Shown here piece after piece: positions 8,397-18,819 of a stretch of DNA of 64,000 nt (the stretch's first letter is position 1; every line of letters begins with the position of its first letter). A program made the position numbers and the translations under genes. Origin of the DNA: Tricholomella constricta (taxonomy: Eukaryota > Basidiomycota > Agaricomycetes > Agaricales > Lyophyllaceae); the NCBI GenBank assembly GCA_013368375.1, contig JAACJP010000030.1, positions 434,001 through 498,000 on the forward strand. The letters run 5' to 3'. The notes below the pieces were generated by a model. The model had not been told where the DNA came from. It saw only the letters and a program-made list of their open reading frames with translations, and made no database searches.

Positions 8397-11231
8397 ATGT
8401 CCTCGACGATAGTGGAGCCTAACACAACCATCCGCTATCAAAACTTCGAAGGTCCCTCCTTCACTCAAAGGAGACCTTCACCACCACCCTTCGAAACCTC
8501 CCCTGCCTCAACAGGACCTCCGATGCAAGGGACTTTCGGATCCAACAGGTCCAGGTTGGAACACCAGATCTTCCAACCTGGCCAACATGAGGGGGATTTT
8601 TCCTCAGTCAGTCAGGATTCACGACGACCCCTACCCCGAACCCCCTCAAACGTATTCAACCCCTCTTACCAACTCGCCACCCCCAACTATCCCCCCTTAC
8701 CACCATCCGCAACGACCTCCGGACCTCCGCTTTCAAGTAACCACACTCCCGGGTCGTACTACGAAAGGTTGAGGCACCCGGAGATGTTCCAGAGGAGGGA
8801 TAGGGCTCGAGAGGAGGGACAGGGACAGTTCGCTCGTCAACAAAACCCCTTTCTACACGGTTCAGACCACGAAAGGATACTCTACGAACTCCGCATGACG
8901 CGAGAAGAGTTTTCACGACAAGCGCACGAGCTCCTAGTCGAAACCATGGGGATGGATCATCAACCCCGAACACCGGAACAATGGGCCAACCTCGTGTTGT
9001 CGACCATGCAACTGCACGAAGCCCATCGATTACCCCCACAACTGACGGTGTTGCTACAAATGGGGGGAAACGAAAGAAGGTTATGCACTCTGGCTGGAGA
9101 AATCCAGACGTCCAACGAGGGAAGAAGATTCTCCGACCCCCAAAGCGCGGGACGTTCCTTCCACATGCCAATTCAGGAGCCCGTTCCCTCCAGAATCGAA
9201 ACTAGATTCGAAGAACCTCCACGAGCGACAAGCACGGTCAATACGCAGACAGCTTCGCCTCTACTCAGGAGGATGAACCAAGGGAATGCACCCCCCAGCC
9301 AAGAAGGGTTCGAACCCACCGTCACACCAGGGACAGACGCTCGAAGAGCTCCGACGTTCGGGTTCTGGGGAGCCCACAACTTACAAAGAATCCCCGAAGA
9401 GAACCCCCCTGTCGAAGGACCGTTTTCCAGGCCAAATTCGGGTTTTCAGGGCCCACAGAGGACCTTTGCAAACCAAGAAGGAGTACCTCCGAGGGAACCT
9501 GAGAACATTCCCCTACCTCCGTCGGAACGGGGAATCCCAACGCCACTGTCGTACGCCCACAGCTACGAACTACGTGAAGAAAACTCGGAAAGAAGAGAGG
9601 GAGCACCCCCTAGGGCACGAGAAGACTGGCGCCAAACACCACCTCATCTGGCAAATCAGAACAGGAGGTCACCGCAAGGCCCACGCCCAATCTCCCCAAG
9701 AGAACGACGTGGAATCGGAGCGGACCCCGGCCCCGGTCAAAACGTAAACATCCTCGACGGAAGGCAAGGGACCCAACAACAATTCCCCCAGTTCGAACAA
9801 TACAGAACTGGCTACAACCCCGGACCAGCCCCACCCATACCCGGCGGACGACCGAACCCCCAGTACAACGGACCACCTCCACAGCCCCAACCACCTCCGG
9901 GATCTTTGGGACCACCTACCCCGAGAGGAACTCAATGGGGAAACGGCCCCCGAGGACCAGGAGGGGGAGGAGGAGGTTATTGGGGAAACGGCCCCGGAGG
10001 AACAGGAGGTCCTGGAGGAGGGGGAGGTCACGGAGGATACGGACCACCACAAGGACCAGGAGGCCCGGGAGGCCACGGAGGAGGAGGAGGAGGAGGCCCA
10101 CCCGGAAATCCGGGAGGGGGCCAATTCGCAAACCCTCAACGACCCCCACCTCCACCGCAACAACTCTTAGGCCCAAACCAAAACCTGACCCCGGAACAGT
10201 ACCGACACCTCCTAAACCTGGAATCGAAAATCGACATCAGGAAACCGGACCCCTTCACTGGAAAAGAACCGAGGAGATGGAAAACCTTCGTCACGGAATG
10301 CCTAGTAATGTTTCAAGCCAAGGCGATCACCTACGAACAGGATCACCTGAAGGTGTCATTCGCGAGCTCCTACTTAAAGGACGGAGCTATGGACTACTTT
10401 CGGCTGCAACTCACGTACAACCCCCAACACCCAATGTTCACGAATTGGGAAGGATTCGTACACGAATTAGGATCACGCTTCGGAATACCGAACTCGAGAG
10501 TGGAAGCCGAGAACAACATTTCGCGACTGAAAATGAAGGAATGGGAAAAGTTCACAGCATTCATCATCAAGTTCGAACAAGAAGCGTACGAAACAGGCTG
10601 GAACTGGGTAGCACTACAGTTCACACTCCGGAAAGCGCTCCCCCAGCGAATCCTTAACGTCCTGGCCATCGCACCAAGCCCCGAAACCTACGAAGGTTAC
10701 CGAGATCTGGTCACTCAAATCGATCGGAGGTACTGGGAACATCGCATAGAAAATCCAGAGTCCTACAAACCCCTCTGGGCGAATAACGCGAACACCCCCA
10801 ACACCTCCGCACGACCTCCGATGGGACCTTCAGCCGGACCCGCAAGCCGCACGACGCCGCAAACGGCTCAAGGGAACAGGAACGCACGCTTGAACGCCGA
10901 AAGTCACGATCAGGACCCGGACTCAGGTAAGGAAGGTAAGGCGCAAGACCAAGAAATCGCATGGGATGACGAAGAGGCACTACAAGCCAACAACTTCGGG
11001 TTCAAGAAGTCAACGCGCCCCTGGATGAAGATCGATGAAGACGTAAAGCAACAACGAATTCGAGACAAGGCCTGCATCCTATGCGGTGACCTGGAACACT
11101 GGATGCGCGACTGCCCAACAGCAAACGCCATGGGCAGAGCCACCTACCTCATCGGCGACGACATCTTCGAATTCCATCACAAGACAGAAGAGGGAAACGC
11201 GGGGGCGATTCAGGACTTACCCGGGCTCTGA
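8397..11231 (+). CDS. Gypsy-B gag
   Basis: A 944-residue Gag that would form the virus-like particle and bind element RNA. The ATG is 29 nt past the 5' LTR. Residues 1-600 are rich in Pro, Gly, Gln and Arg, with a Gly/Pro-rich stretch around 10,000-10,150. Residues of about 615-790 form a capsid-like domain (RRWKTFVTECLVMFQ, FASSYLKDGAMDYF). A CCHC zinc knuckle, CILCGDLEHWMRDC, spans residues 893-906. The ORF ends in TGA at 11,229-11,231, inside a hairpin that is part of a predicted -1 frameshift signal. This Gag is much longer than typical Gypsy Gag because of the N-terminal low-complexity half. Confidence 0.92.
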   Translation: MSSTIVEPNTTIRYQNFEGPSFTQRRPSPPPFETSPASTGPPMQGTFGSNRSRLEHQIFQPGQHEGDFSSVSQDSRRPLPRTPSNVFNPSYQLATPNYPPLPPSATTSGPPLSSNHTPGSYYERLRHPEMFQRRDRAREEGQGQFARQQNPFLHGSDHERILYELRMTREEFSRQAHELLVETMGMDHQPRTPEQWANLVLSTMQLHEAHRLPPQLTVLLQMGGNERRLCTLAGEIQTSNEGRRFSDPQSAGRSFHMPIQEPVPSRIETRFEEPPRATSTVNTQTASPLLRRMNQGNAPPSQEGFEPTVTPGTDARRAPTFGFWGAHNLQRIPEENPPVEGPFSRPNSGFQGPQRTFANQEGVPPREPENIPLPPSERGIPTPLSYAHSYELREENSERREGAPPRAREDWRQTPPHLANQNRRSPQGPRPISPRERRGIGADPGPGQNVNILDGRQGTQQQFPQFEQYRTGYNPGPAPPIPGGRPNPQYNGPPPQPQPPPGSLGPPTPRGTQWGNGPRGPGGGGGGYWGNGPGGTGGPGGGGGHGGYGPPQGPGGPGGHGGGGGGGPPGNPGGGQFANPQRPPPPPQQLLGPNQNLTPEQYRHLLNLESKIDIRKPDPFTGKEPRRWKTFVTECLVMFQAKAITYEQDHLKVSFASSYLKDGAMDYFRLQLTYNPQHPMFTNWEGFVHELGSRFGIPNSRVEAENNISRLKMKEWEKFTAFIIKFEQEAYETGWNWVALQFTLRKALPQRILNVLAIAPSPETYEGYRDLVTQIDRRYWEHRIENPESYKPLWANNANTPNTSARPPMGPSAGPASRTTPQTAQGNRNARLNAESHDQDPDSGKEGKAQDQEIAWDDEEALQANNFGFKKSTRPWMKIDEDVKQQRIRDKACILCGDLEHWMRDCPTANAMGRATYLIGDDIFEFHHKTEEGNAGAIQDLPGL

Positions 11232-11236
11232 ATCGC
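11192..11236 (+). promoter_or_regulatory. Programmed -1 ribosomal frameshift signal, gag to pol (Gypsy-B copy 1)
   Basis: The heptamer G-GGA-AAC lies in the gag frame at 11,192-11,198. A 6-nt spacer (11,199-11,204) leads to a perfect 9-bp stem, GCGATTCAG (11,205-11,213) with CTGAATCGC (11,228-11,236), around a 14-nt loop holding CCCGGG. The gag stop lies in the 3' arm. A -1 slip puts ribosomes exactly in the pol frame, which is open through the whole overlap. Copy 2 keeps heptamer, spacer length and both arms at 51,323-51,367. Confidence 0.85.
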
Positions 11237-14200
11237 GAAGACCTAAAACCGGACCTTGACACTAAACTACGCGCAACGGCATTATCGACAACGGACACCC
11301 GCACAGTAACTCTCTCCTCCCATTTGTCACTGGCATTCCTAATACACCTCACGCCAAACGGAGGAGGAGAAGACCCCGAAAACACGCTCATTGACAGCGG
11401 AGCTACCGACAACTTCATGGACTCCGTCATGGCGACATCACGTGGGCTCCACCTTGAGGAGCTCAACCCCCCAATAAACCTCTGCCTATTCGACGGAGAA
11501 CTCTCCGCATCAGGCAAAATCACACACTATACCACCAACGAAGTCAAATTCAGTGACGGCACCACTCAGAGGATAAGATTCCTCATAACGAAACTCCACG
11601 AGACAGCGACGATAGTACTGGGACTACCATGGCTGAAGGAGGTCAATCCCCACATAAATTGGAAAGACCTCTGCATCACGCTACGACGGGGGTCAAACGG
11701 CAAAATCGAAGGATCACTACCGGAGCTCCGAAGGAAAAAGGAAGTCGCTCCAACAACAACAGGCACAGGAGCTCAACGCTTACCCTCGCGGTCGGCTCGC
11801 TCCTTCACGATCGAAGTACAGTTGGAGGGATCTGCAACGCGTCTACGGGCACTTATTGATAGTGGGGCGGCGGGCAACTTCATAACAAAATCCTCGTGTA
11901 CGAAGCCGGAACCTCTCGCCAACCCCATGACCCTACAACTGTTCGACGGAAACCCCAGCAGAGGCGGAGCCATTTCACACCATAGTCCCGAAACGATCAA
12001 ACTCGAGAACGGACTAGAGTATAAGGTCGACCTCCTCATAACACAGTTACATCCAGCCACACCATTAGTGCTCGGATTACCTTGGTTACGGGAAGCAAAT
12101 CCGGACATCGACTGGCGGGAAATGTCCATGACCATGGAACAAGGAGCAGGACTAGCCGCGATATCGCTTTCCCAGAAGACGCAATGGGGAACCGTGACCC
12201 TTGAGGAGGAGGAAGACGTCGAAGCTCCGAAACCAGCCAACCCCCTTTCGGAAAAACAACCCCTCCTCAGGGACCTCCTGGACGACAACAATGATCAGAA
12301 CGACACCTCCAGCGACAACATGAAGGAGGAAGACACCCGCCCAAACACCAACGAACCCCAAGAGGAAGTACCAACACCGACAACCGAGTCGCCAGAGGAG
12401 GTAACGGGACGGAAACGCACCCGAAAACCACCTCCACCCAACTACTTCCCTCCAAACGTTCCGAGGTCCAAATTCAAACCCCACCCCAAACGGAAACCCG
12501 CAACATCCCCAACGACAGAAACACAGGAAGAAGAGGAAACTGACCCGGAAACGGAGGTCGAAGACGAAACCAGAGAGGGAGAAGAGGATGTTGAAACACA
12601 AAGCATCCGCCTGATCGGAGCGGCGCCATTCGCGAACCTCATCAGGGACGGAGCCACAGCGTTCCAACTACACATCTCCCCCACCGAACAGGAAGAACAC
12701 CTCCATGCCAATAACACCTCCGACGACGAACCCAAGCAACCAAAGACAGAAAAGGAAATCTTCGAGGAAGTCGTACCTCCGGAGTACAGGGACTTCGAAG
12801 ACGTATTCTCAGCGGGCAAAGCGAAAACCATCCCCCCACACCGACCTTACGATCACACAGTGGAACTCGACGAAAACACTACCCCTCCTTTCGGAAAGAT
12901 ATACAACATGTCCGAACTGGAGTTGAAAGCATTGAAGGATTACATCGACGAGATGCTCGGTAAAGGGTTCATCCGACCTTCGAGTTCGTCAGCGGGAGCT
13001 CCGGTACTGTTCGCAAAGAAGAAGGACGGATCACTCCGGCTATGCGTGGACTATAGAGGACTAAATCGGATCACCAAGAAGAACCGTTACCCTCTACCCC
13101 TGATCGGAGACCTCATAGACCAACTTCAAAAAGCAAAAGTATACTCGAAGATCGACCTCCGAGTGGGCTACAACAACGTCCGCATAGCTCCGGGACACGA
13201 ATGGAAGACAGCCTTCCGCACTCGCTATGGACTTTTCGAATACCTGGTAATGCCCTTCGGCATGACAAACTCACCCGCGACGTTCCAACACTTCATGAAC
13301 GACATCTTTCACGACATGAACGACGTGTTCGTAGTGATCTATCTCGACGACATTCTGGTTTTCTCGGAGACCTTAGAGGAACATCACGGACACGTTCGGA
13401 AGGTCCTCGAGAGGCTCCGGAAACACAACCTTCATGCGAAACCGGAGAAATGTACGTTTCACACTACGGAGATCGAATATCTAGGCGTCATCGTATCCCC
13501 CGGCGGAGTAAAGATGGATCCAGGAAAAGTCGACGTGATCCGGAAGTGGCCTAGACCGACGAAGGTCAAAGAACTTCAATCCTTCCTAGGCTTTGCAAAC
13601 TTCTATCGGCAGTTTATCGACAATTACTCGGGCATAACGAAGAGGTTAAACAAACTCACGCAAAAGGACACAATCTGGAAATGGGATTCCGAATGCGAAG
13701 GAGTCTTCGAGCTATTGAAGAAAGCATTCTCCTCCGCACCCATCCTACGACACTTCGATCCTCAACTACCGGTGATACTAGAGTGCGATGCCTCCGACTT
13801 CGCCATAGCGGGGATCATCTCCCAATTTGACGAGACATCACAAGACTTACGTCCGGTCGCCTTCTACGCGAGAACTATGATAGACGCGGAGCTCAACTAC
13901 GACATCTATGACAAGGAGCTCCTAGCAATCGTGGAAGCGTTTAAGCAATGGAGGGCCTACCTAGAGGGATCTCCCCACCGCATTCAAGTGTACTCCGACC
14001 ACAACAACCTACAGTACTTCTCCACGACCAAACAACTCAGTCGCAGACAAGCACGATGGTCGGAATGCCTGGCGAACTTCGACTTCCAGATAAACTATCG
14101 ACCCGGAAGACTGGGAGCGAAGCCAGATGCCCTTACGCGAAGAGCGGACGTGTATCCAAAGAAGGGTATCGAGCAGGATCACAACTCCTTCAACAACCGC

Positions 14201-15697
14201 ATCATCATACCCCCCGAACGATTGAACGCGGCCCTAATACTGAACGAGGAGCTCCTACTAAACAATGTCCGGAACGCACCCCGAGACGATTTCTTCGAAA
14301 GGCATGCACCCAAACCCGGAGAAGAGACCTCCGCATTCTCCCTATCCGATGATCACAAACTACTCCTTCGCGACGGAAGAATCTATGTACCAGACCATTC
14401 CAGATTACGACTCGACATCCTACAGCAACACCATGATCACAAACTGCGCGGACATCCAGGGATCAGAAAGACCACACAACTCATCATGAGGACTTATTTC
14501 TGGCCCGGATTACGGAAGGAGGTCACTCGATACGTCCGAAGCTGTCATACCTGTAAAAGAGCGAAGGTCCCACGCCATAGCCCATACGGATTATTGAAAC
14601 CACTCCAGATTGGGCGAAGGGCGTGGGCCTCCATATCCATGGACCACATCGTAGAATTACCGGAATCGGATGGGTACGACGCCATACTGGTCGTAGTATG
14701 CCGCCTCACCAAGCAAGGCATCTTCATACCCTGTCACACAACGGACACAGCAAAGGAACTTGCTCAGCTATTCTTGGAACATGTCTTCTCCAAGCACGGA
14801 CTGCCCGATGACATCATCTCCGACAGAGGCACCCTCTTCGTCTCCCGTTTCTGGAGCTCGCTATGTAAAGCCCTGGACATCAAATCGAACCTTTCGACCG
14901 CGTATCACCCGGAGACCGACGGCCAGACAGAATGAGTAAATCAGACACTGGAACAATACCTCCGGATGTACGTGAACTACCTCCAGACCAACTGGCGAAC
15001 ACAGCTTCCTCTGGCGGAATTCACGTATAACAATACGACCCATTCGACCACGGGAGTTTCCCCTTTCTTTGCGAACAAGGGCTATCACCCCCGCTTGACA
15101 ATCTCTATAAACGATATACCGGCGAAAGAAGCCCAGGAGGTAGCCGTAGACCTCCGGACCCTCCAGGACTACCTCCGCAAAGAAATAGAGATCGCAAACG
15201 AAGCCTACAAACGATTTGCGAACAAGAAGCGGGACCCTACACCAGACTGGGCTGTAGGAACGGAGGTATGGCTCGACTGCCGGAACATCAAAACGAAACG
15301 CCCCTCCAAAAAGCTAGACCACCGGAGACTGGGCCCCTTCAAAATCTTGCAGAAGATTTCCAGCCATGCGTATTGACTGGAACTACCTCCGACACTGAAA
15401 GGGATTCACAACGTATTCCACGTCAAGTTACTCGAGAAGCACGAACACGAGAATTTCCCCGGACGATCAAAACCACCTCCGCAGACGATCAAAGTCGAGG
15501 GCGAAGAACACTACAAAGTGGGACAAATCCTAGATTCCCGAACACGAGGGAAACACGTCCTCTACTTGGTACGATGGGAAGGGTACGGCCCCGAAGACGA
15601 TACCTGGGAACCAGCGGAGAATATAGAGGGAGCAAAAGACATGGCCCTCGAATTCCACCGACTTTTCCCAAGAAAGCCACGGGACCCCACGATTTAA
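11198..15697 (+). CDS. Gypsy-B pol, interrupted by two TGA codons
   Basis: Read in the -1 frame relative to gag; the frame is open upstream of the gag stop. In order: two retropepsin domains (DSGA at 11,393 and 11,858), an acidic linker, RT (VDYRGLNRITKKNRYPLP, YLDD at 13,340-13,351), RNase H (ILECDASDFAIAG), integrase with HHCC and DDE (SMDHIVEL, ISDRGTLF, DGQTE) and a C-terminal chromodomain (VLYLVRWEGYGPEDDTWEP). TGA at 14,933-14,935 falls directly after the catalytic Glu. A second TGA is at 15,374-15,376. Copy 2 reads CAA and AGA there, so both are probably CGA to TGA changes. True stop is TAA at 15,695. Confidence 0.92.
11380..12160 (+). other. Tandem duplicated retropepsin domains in Gypsy-B pol
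   Basis: Two homologous units follow one another: IDSGATDNF ... IVLGLPWLKEVNPHINW (about 11,385-11,660) and IDSGAAGNF ... LVLGLPWLREANPDIDW (about 11,850-12,120). Each has the DSGA catalytic motif and the hydrophobic-GLPWL segment. Both DSGA motifs are kept in copy 2 (51,442 and 51,907). Retropepsins normally work as homodimers of one such domain; two in one chain could pair within the molecule. That last point is inference. Confidence 0.85.
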
Positions 15698-15901
15698 AAC
15701 GACTCGACGAACACTCATGCACATCACAAAAAATTATGCAAATCCATTTCAAGAAGACAAACTGTGTTATATGTATTCGTACCTCCTGGACAACAACATT
15801 ACGAAAGAGAAACGATACCAAGAAAAAAATAAACGAACTTCAAGTGTAAATATTTGGCAAAAGGAAATGAAGGAAGTCCAAGACACCGCGAAAAAGACCG
15901 T
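15698..15901. other. Convergent 3' region between Gypsy-B pol and antisense gene
   Basis: About 200 bp with no ORF, A-rich around 15,730-15,850. pol (plus) and the antisense gene (minus) end toward each other here, so polyadenylation signals of both transcripts may overlap. Confidence 0.4.
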
Positions 15902-17898
15902 CTACTCGACGCGACGATGCTTGGAGGGACCTGCACTGGCAGAGGAACCGTCCTCGCGCCCAACCCCCACCTCCCCAACCACCCCTACCTCCAGAGGAAG
16001 CATCGACGCGATGTCCTGCTCGTCGTCGGCGATCAATTGAGACTGAGACACGAACCCCGCAAGGGCATCTTCATGAGTGAGAGATGGACGATGAAGAGCA
16101 AGGAAATGCTCGAAGGCGGGAAAAGGGGACTCAGGATCGATGGGAGGGCGAAAAAGCTCGCGGAGAGAATGCTGCTCAAGAATCTGGTGAGCGGCGTCGA
16201 CGATACCCCGGACCGGCGACGCCTCCATCTCGACGAGGGCGCGACGCAGGGCGCCATCCGCAACAAACATATCGGATGCGAAAGCAACACGCGCAAGCTC
16301 AAGGGCTACAACAAATTCCGGAGGTGAAAAAAGAGAACGAAAGAAGACAAAAGAAAGACTCACCATCGGTGCGAACGCGAAGGTCCAAGGCATGACCACG
16401 CCAATAGTCCCGAACCTCCTGGAGATGGACGACGTGCCCCTTCAGACCCGCAACCTCATCCTCAAGACCCGCAACCTCCATCCGCAGATCCTCGACCTCG
16501 GCGTCACGATCGACGTCGACGACCTCCACGGCACTCGATGTCTGCGCCTGCAGATGAAGGAAACGTTCACGCTCGTCGGCGAGTTCGGCTAGGACTCCAC
16601 GAAAACGACCCTTGTTGCGTTCGCCCTCGGCCTGGAGACGCTCTACCTGGAGGGACAAAGCCTGCGCACGCGCGACCTCCTGGTCGTAGAGGCGCTGAAG
16701 ACGGAGGTGCTCCTCAGGCGAAGGAGCAAGAAGGGCAGGAGCAGCGGGGGGGGACGAAATCAACATAGCAGGAGGGGAAGCCTGGTGCAGAACCGGTGAG
16801 GGAGAGACCGATTCAGACGAACTCTTTAAAAAGAGAGGCTCCGAGGGCCCGACGATGGGAGAATCCGGAGAAGCGGCACGCATGGCGGCCCCAAGACGAC
16901 GAACAGGGAAAGGGGAAACCGAGCTATCGGAGGGGGGAGGAGAATAACCAGGCATAGGCGAAGGGCGCGCCTCCGGAACAGACAAGCGCGCACCCCCACG
17001 ACCGACAGGCACAGACCTTCGTCCCTGACCTCGCGTACCACGGAAAATAGCACGAGGAGGGGGAGCAGGAGGAAGTGAAACGGCACCAGTCCCTACAACG
17101 GACAAAGAGGCGGCGGGAAGAGGAGGCGGGATTGGCAAACGCAGGGCGCGACGGATGCTGGTAAAAGACATCGCAACGCCAGGGCGGGAGAAAGTAAAAC
17201 CCTCGGCGCGAGAGCGAAGCCACTCCAACAGAATTCCCAACTGCCTAGCTGCCACCTCTAGGCCATGGTCCAACGAAAGCGAGCACAGGGAATGCGCCGC
17301 ACGACACTCAACACAGGGCAGGGTCCCACGAAGACGAACCTCCTGAAATCGACAAGACAGCCGACGCGTCCGACACCGATCACACTAACGAAGACCCCGA
17401 AAAGGAATCAGCTGAAACGCTGGACTCGATCGCAGAAGAAGGGCAACATACCGGCTCATGCGCCTCACACCATGCCAAGGAGGGAGGAACCCGCACAGCG
17501 GTATGCAACACCTCCGCCAAAATTGCATCAGTGAAGAGGGGCCCCCACGACAACGAAGTCGCCGCTGGACGCGACACAGGGTCACTAGCAAACTCGAAAT
17601 CGGCCTCGGGAGTGGTGGAACGAGGGCGACAGATCTGTTGGGATCGAATGGGCAGGCGGATGATCAGACGAGGGACAGGAGGTGGGAGAGGAACGGGGGA
17701 CGACTCGGGGACCGCCCCGACACTCCCATCGAGAAGGGTGGCAATCCCAGGGAGAGAGGGCGCCGGGGAAACGGGTTGAGGCGCGTCTAAGGACGCGACG
17801 CGCGACCGATCTTCGTCGATCAAAGGCGCCACGCCCGGATCTCGCAAAGCGGGGGCATTAGGAGGAGGAGACGCGACACGGGGCATAGGAGGCGACAT
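15902..17898 (-). CDS. Antisense spliced gene inside Gypsy-B: Zn2Cys6-type cluster plus coiled coil (copy 1)
   Basis: A three-exon gene opposite to the element: exons 17,898-17,452, 17,384-16,364 and 16,305-15,902. Intron 1 (67 nt) is GTATGT...TTAG; intron 2 (58 nt) is GTGAGT...TTGTAG. Phases agree, giving 623 residues. Exon 1 is Pro/Ser-rich. Exon 2 opens with six cysteines at residues 150, 153, 160, 173, 176 and 183 in C-x2-C-x6-C-x12-C-x2-C-x6-C spacing, matching fungal Zn2Cys6 clusters. A Pro/Ser-rich linker and a coiled coil at about 373-476 (RAQALSLQVERLQAEGE) follow; exon 3 ends in a basic SKHRRVE tail. It sits between pol and the 3' LTR, where copy 2 has the same gene with the same introns. 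DNA binding is inferred from spacing; an RNA- or protein-binding zinc fold is possible. Confidence 0.75.
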
Positions 17899-18102
17899 GA
17901 GGTCGACAGAATTGAAACAGAAGAAGAAAAACGACCAAGTTCTTCTCCTTTTTGATCTCCGAGATCCTCAAAACACCCACAAGGACCCACAACCGAGGCC
18001 CTCACGTGCCCCTCACGTGACCGCGCGCGCGCACCAAAAAGGAAAAACAAACGCCACACTCCCCGTATCCGAACATTTTTCCGCGTCTCAGTGGCTCGAC
18101 GC
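17899..18102. other. Region upstream of the antisense gene, next to the 3' LTR
   Basis: About 200 bp between the antisense start codon and the 3' LTR. It holds a CA/GC alternating run (cgcgcgcgca near 18,022). It would contain the 5' UTR and perhaps the promoter of the antisense gene; the LTR itself is another candidate promoter. No clear TATA box is seen on the minus strand. Confidence 0.35.
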
Positions 18103-18117
18103 TTGAGGAGGGGGTAA
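18103..18117 (+). promoter_or_regulatory. Gypsy-B polypurine tract
   Basis: TTGAGGAGGGGG followed by TAA directly precedes the 3' LTR. The same run precedes the 3' LTR of copy 2 (56,511-56,520). Polypurine tracts prime plus-strand DNA synthesis in LTR elements. Confidence 0.7.
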
Positions 18118-18475
18118 TGTCACGAACATCCCTAATGACCACCCCTAAAGTCACACCCACTACACTTTCCCACGCACGTCCGCCGTACATATATGACACC
18201 ACTTTCTTTTCGGACACCTTACCTCGATATTACCATTTGTTACGACTAGTTCCCGTTCCCGTTTCTTATTCTCTCTTACTCTCTCGGTTTACTCAGCTCT
18301 GCAATTGTATCACTTGTGCTCAATTCGTTCGAATAAGCTCCGGTGAACATCCTCGTCAACGCTCACGACCTCCGATTACCCTATCGGAGCCCGTCTTCCT
18401 TGACGACGTCAGGCCTGTCCGCTTCGGTGGTCTCGGAATAACTCCGCAACCAGCGTGCTACGCAAGGTCCTAACA
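18118..18475 (+). repeat. Gypsy-B copy 1, 3' LTR
   Basis: 358 bp, matching the 5' LTR at 354 positions by direct reading. The four differences are CG to CA or TG changes, three within the first 60 bp and one near 18,300. It is followed by the target duplication ACCAT (18,476-18,480). A purine run (GAGGAGGGGG, 18,105-18,114) precedes it and is the likely polypurine tract. Confidence 0.95.
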
Positions 18476-18480
18476 ACCAT

Positions 18481-18819
18481 AGGCACAATGCGTAACACAA
18501 TAATTTCAATAATAAAAATAAAAATCAATGACACACCAAGTCCCCGCCCGCAATTGCCGAACAGCAGGGGCTCGGGTGCACATGTATTTCACGCGCTTCA
18601 ACCTCACATGTTGCAAATGGGTATGTAACGTCATTATCATTGGGTCAATAGTGTTGACTAGGTCTCCGTGCACAGCACATATTCTAACATGTGCCCTGGC
18701 ATTCCAGTCACATGACTTAATTAGCGTGCGTCGCGAGGCGTCGCGTACTTGATCCTTTGTTCTTTGACTTCGTCTCCTACCTCAGCCCTTATTTCTTAGC
18801 GCATCCCTATTTCACCACT
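18481..18819. other. Right flank of Gypsy-B and upstream region of the next gene
   Basis: AT-rich sequence (ataataaaaataaaaa) directly after the target duplication, then about 280 bp that should hold the promoter of the gene at 18,820. No specific site is recognised. Confidence 0.3.

Larger units (their letters stand above)
8010..18475 (+). mobile_element. Gypsy-B copy 1, complete Ty3/gypsy chromovirus with antisense accessory gene
   Basis: A 10,466-bp element bounded by two 358-bp LTRs (TGTCACGAAC...GGTCCTAACA) and flanked by the same 5-bp duplication, ACCAT, at 8,005-8,009 and 18,476-18,480. The order is 5' LTR, gag, pol (two protease domains, RT, RNase H, integrase, chromodomain), an antisense spliced gene, polypurine tract, 3' LTR. 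The LTRs differ at four positions, all at CpG, so insertion is fairly recent. Two in-frame TGA codons in pol make this copy defective. A decayed second copy is at 49,460-56,868. Confidence 0.95.

Noticed and set aside
9669..10176. Long minus-strand ORFs opposite Gypsy-B gag
   Set aside because: They are shadows of the Gly/Pro-rich, GC-rich gag codons, with no independent motif or splice pattern.
12152..12840. Minus-strand ORFs opposite the Gypsy-B protease/RT linker
   Set aside because: They mirror the Glu/Pro-rich linker; the frame is not kept in copy 2.
17380..17451. Reading straight through the antisense exon 1 frame to GSSLV-stop
   Set aside because: It passes a consensus donor (GTATGT, GTAAGT in copy 2) and loses the cysteine cluster. 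The spliced model keeps phase in both copies.
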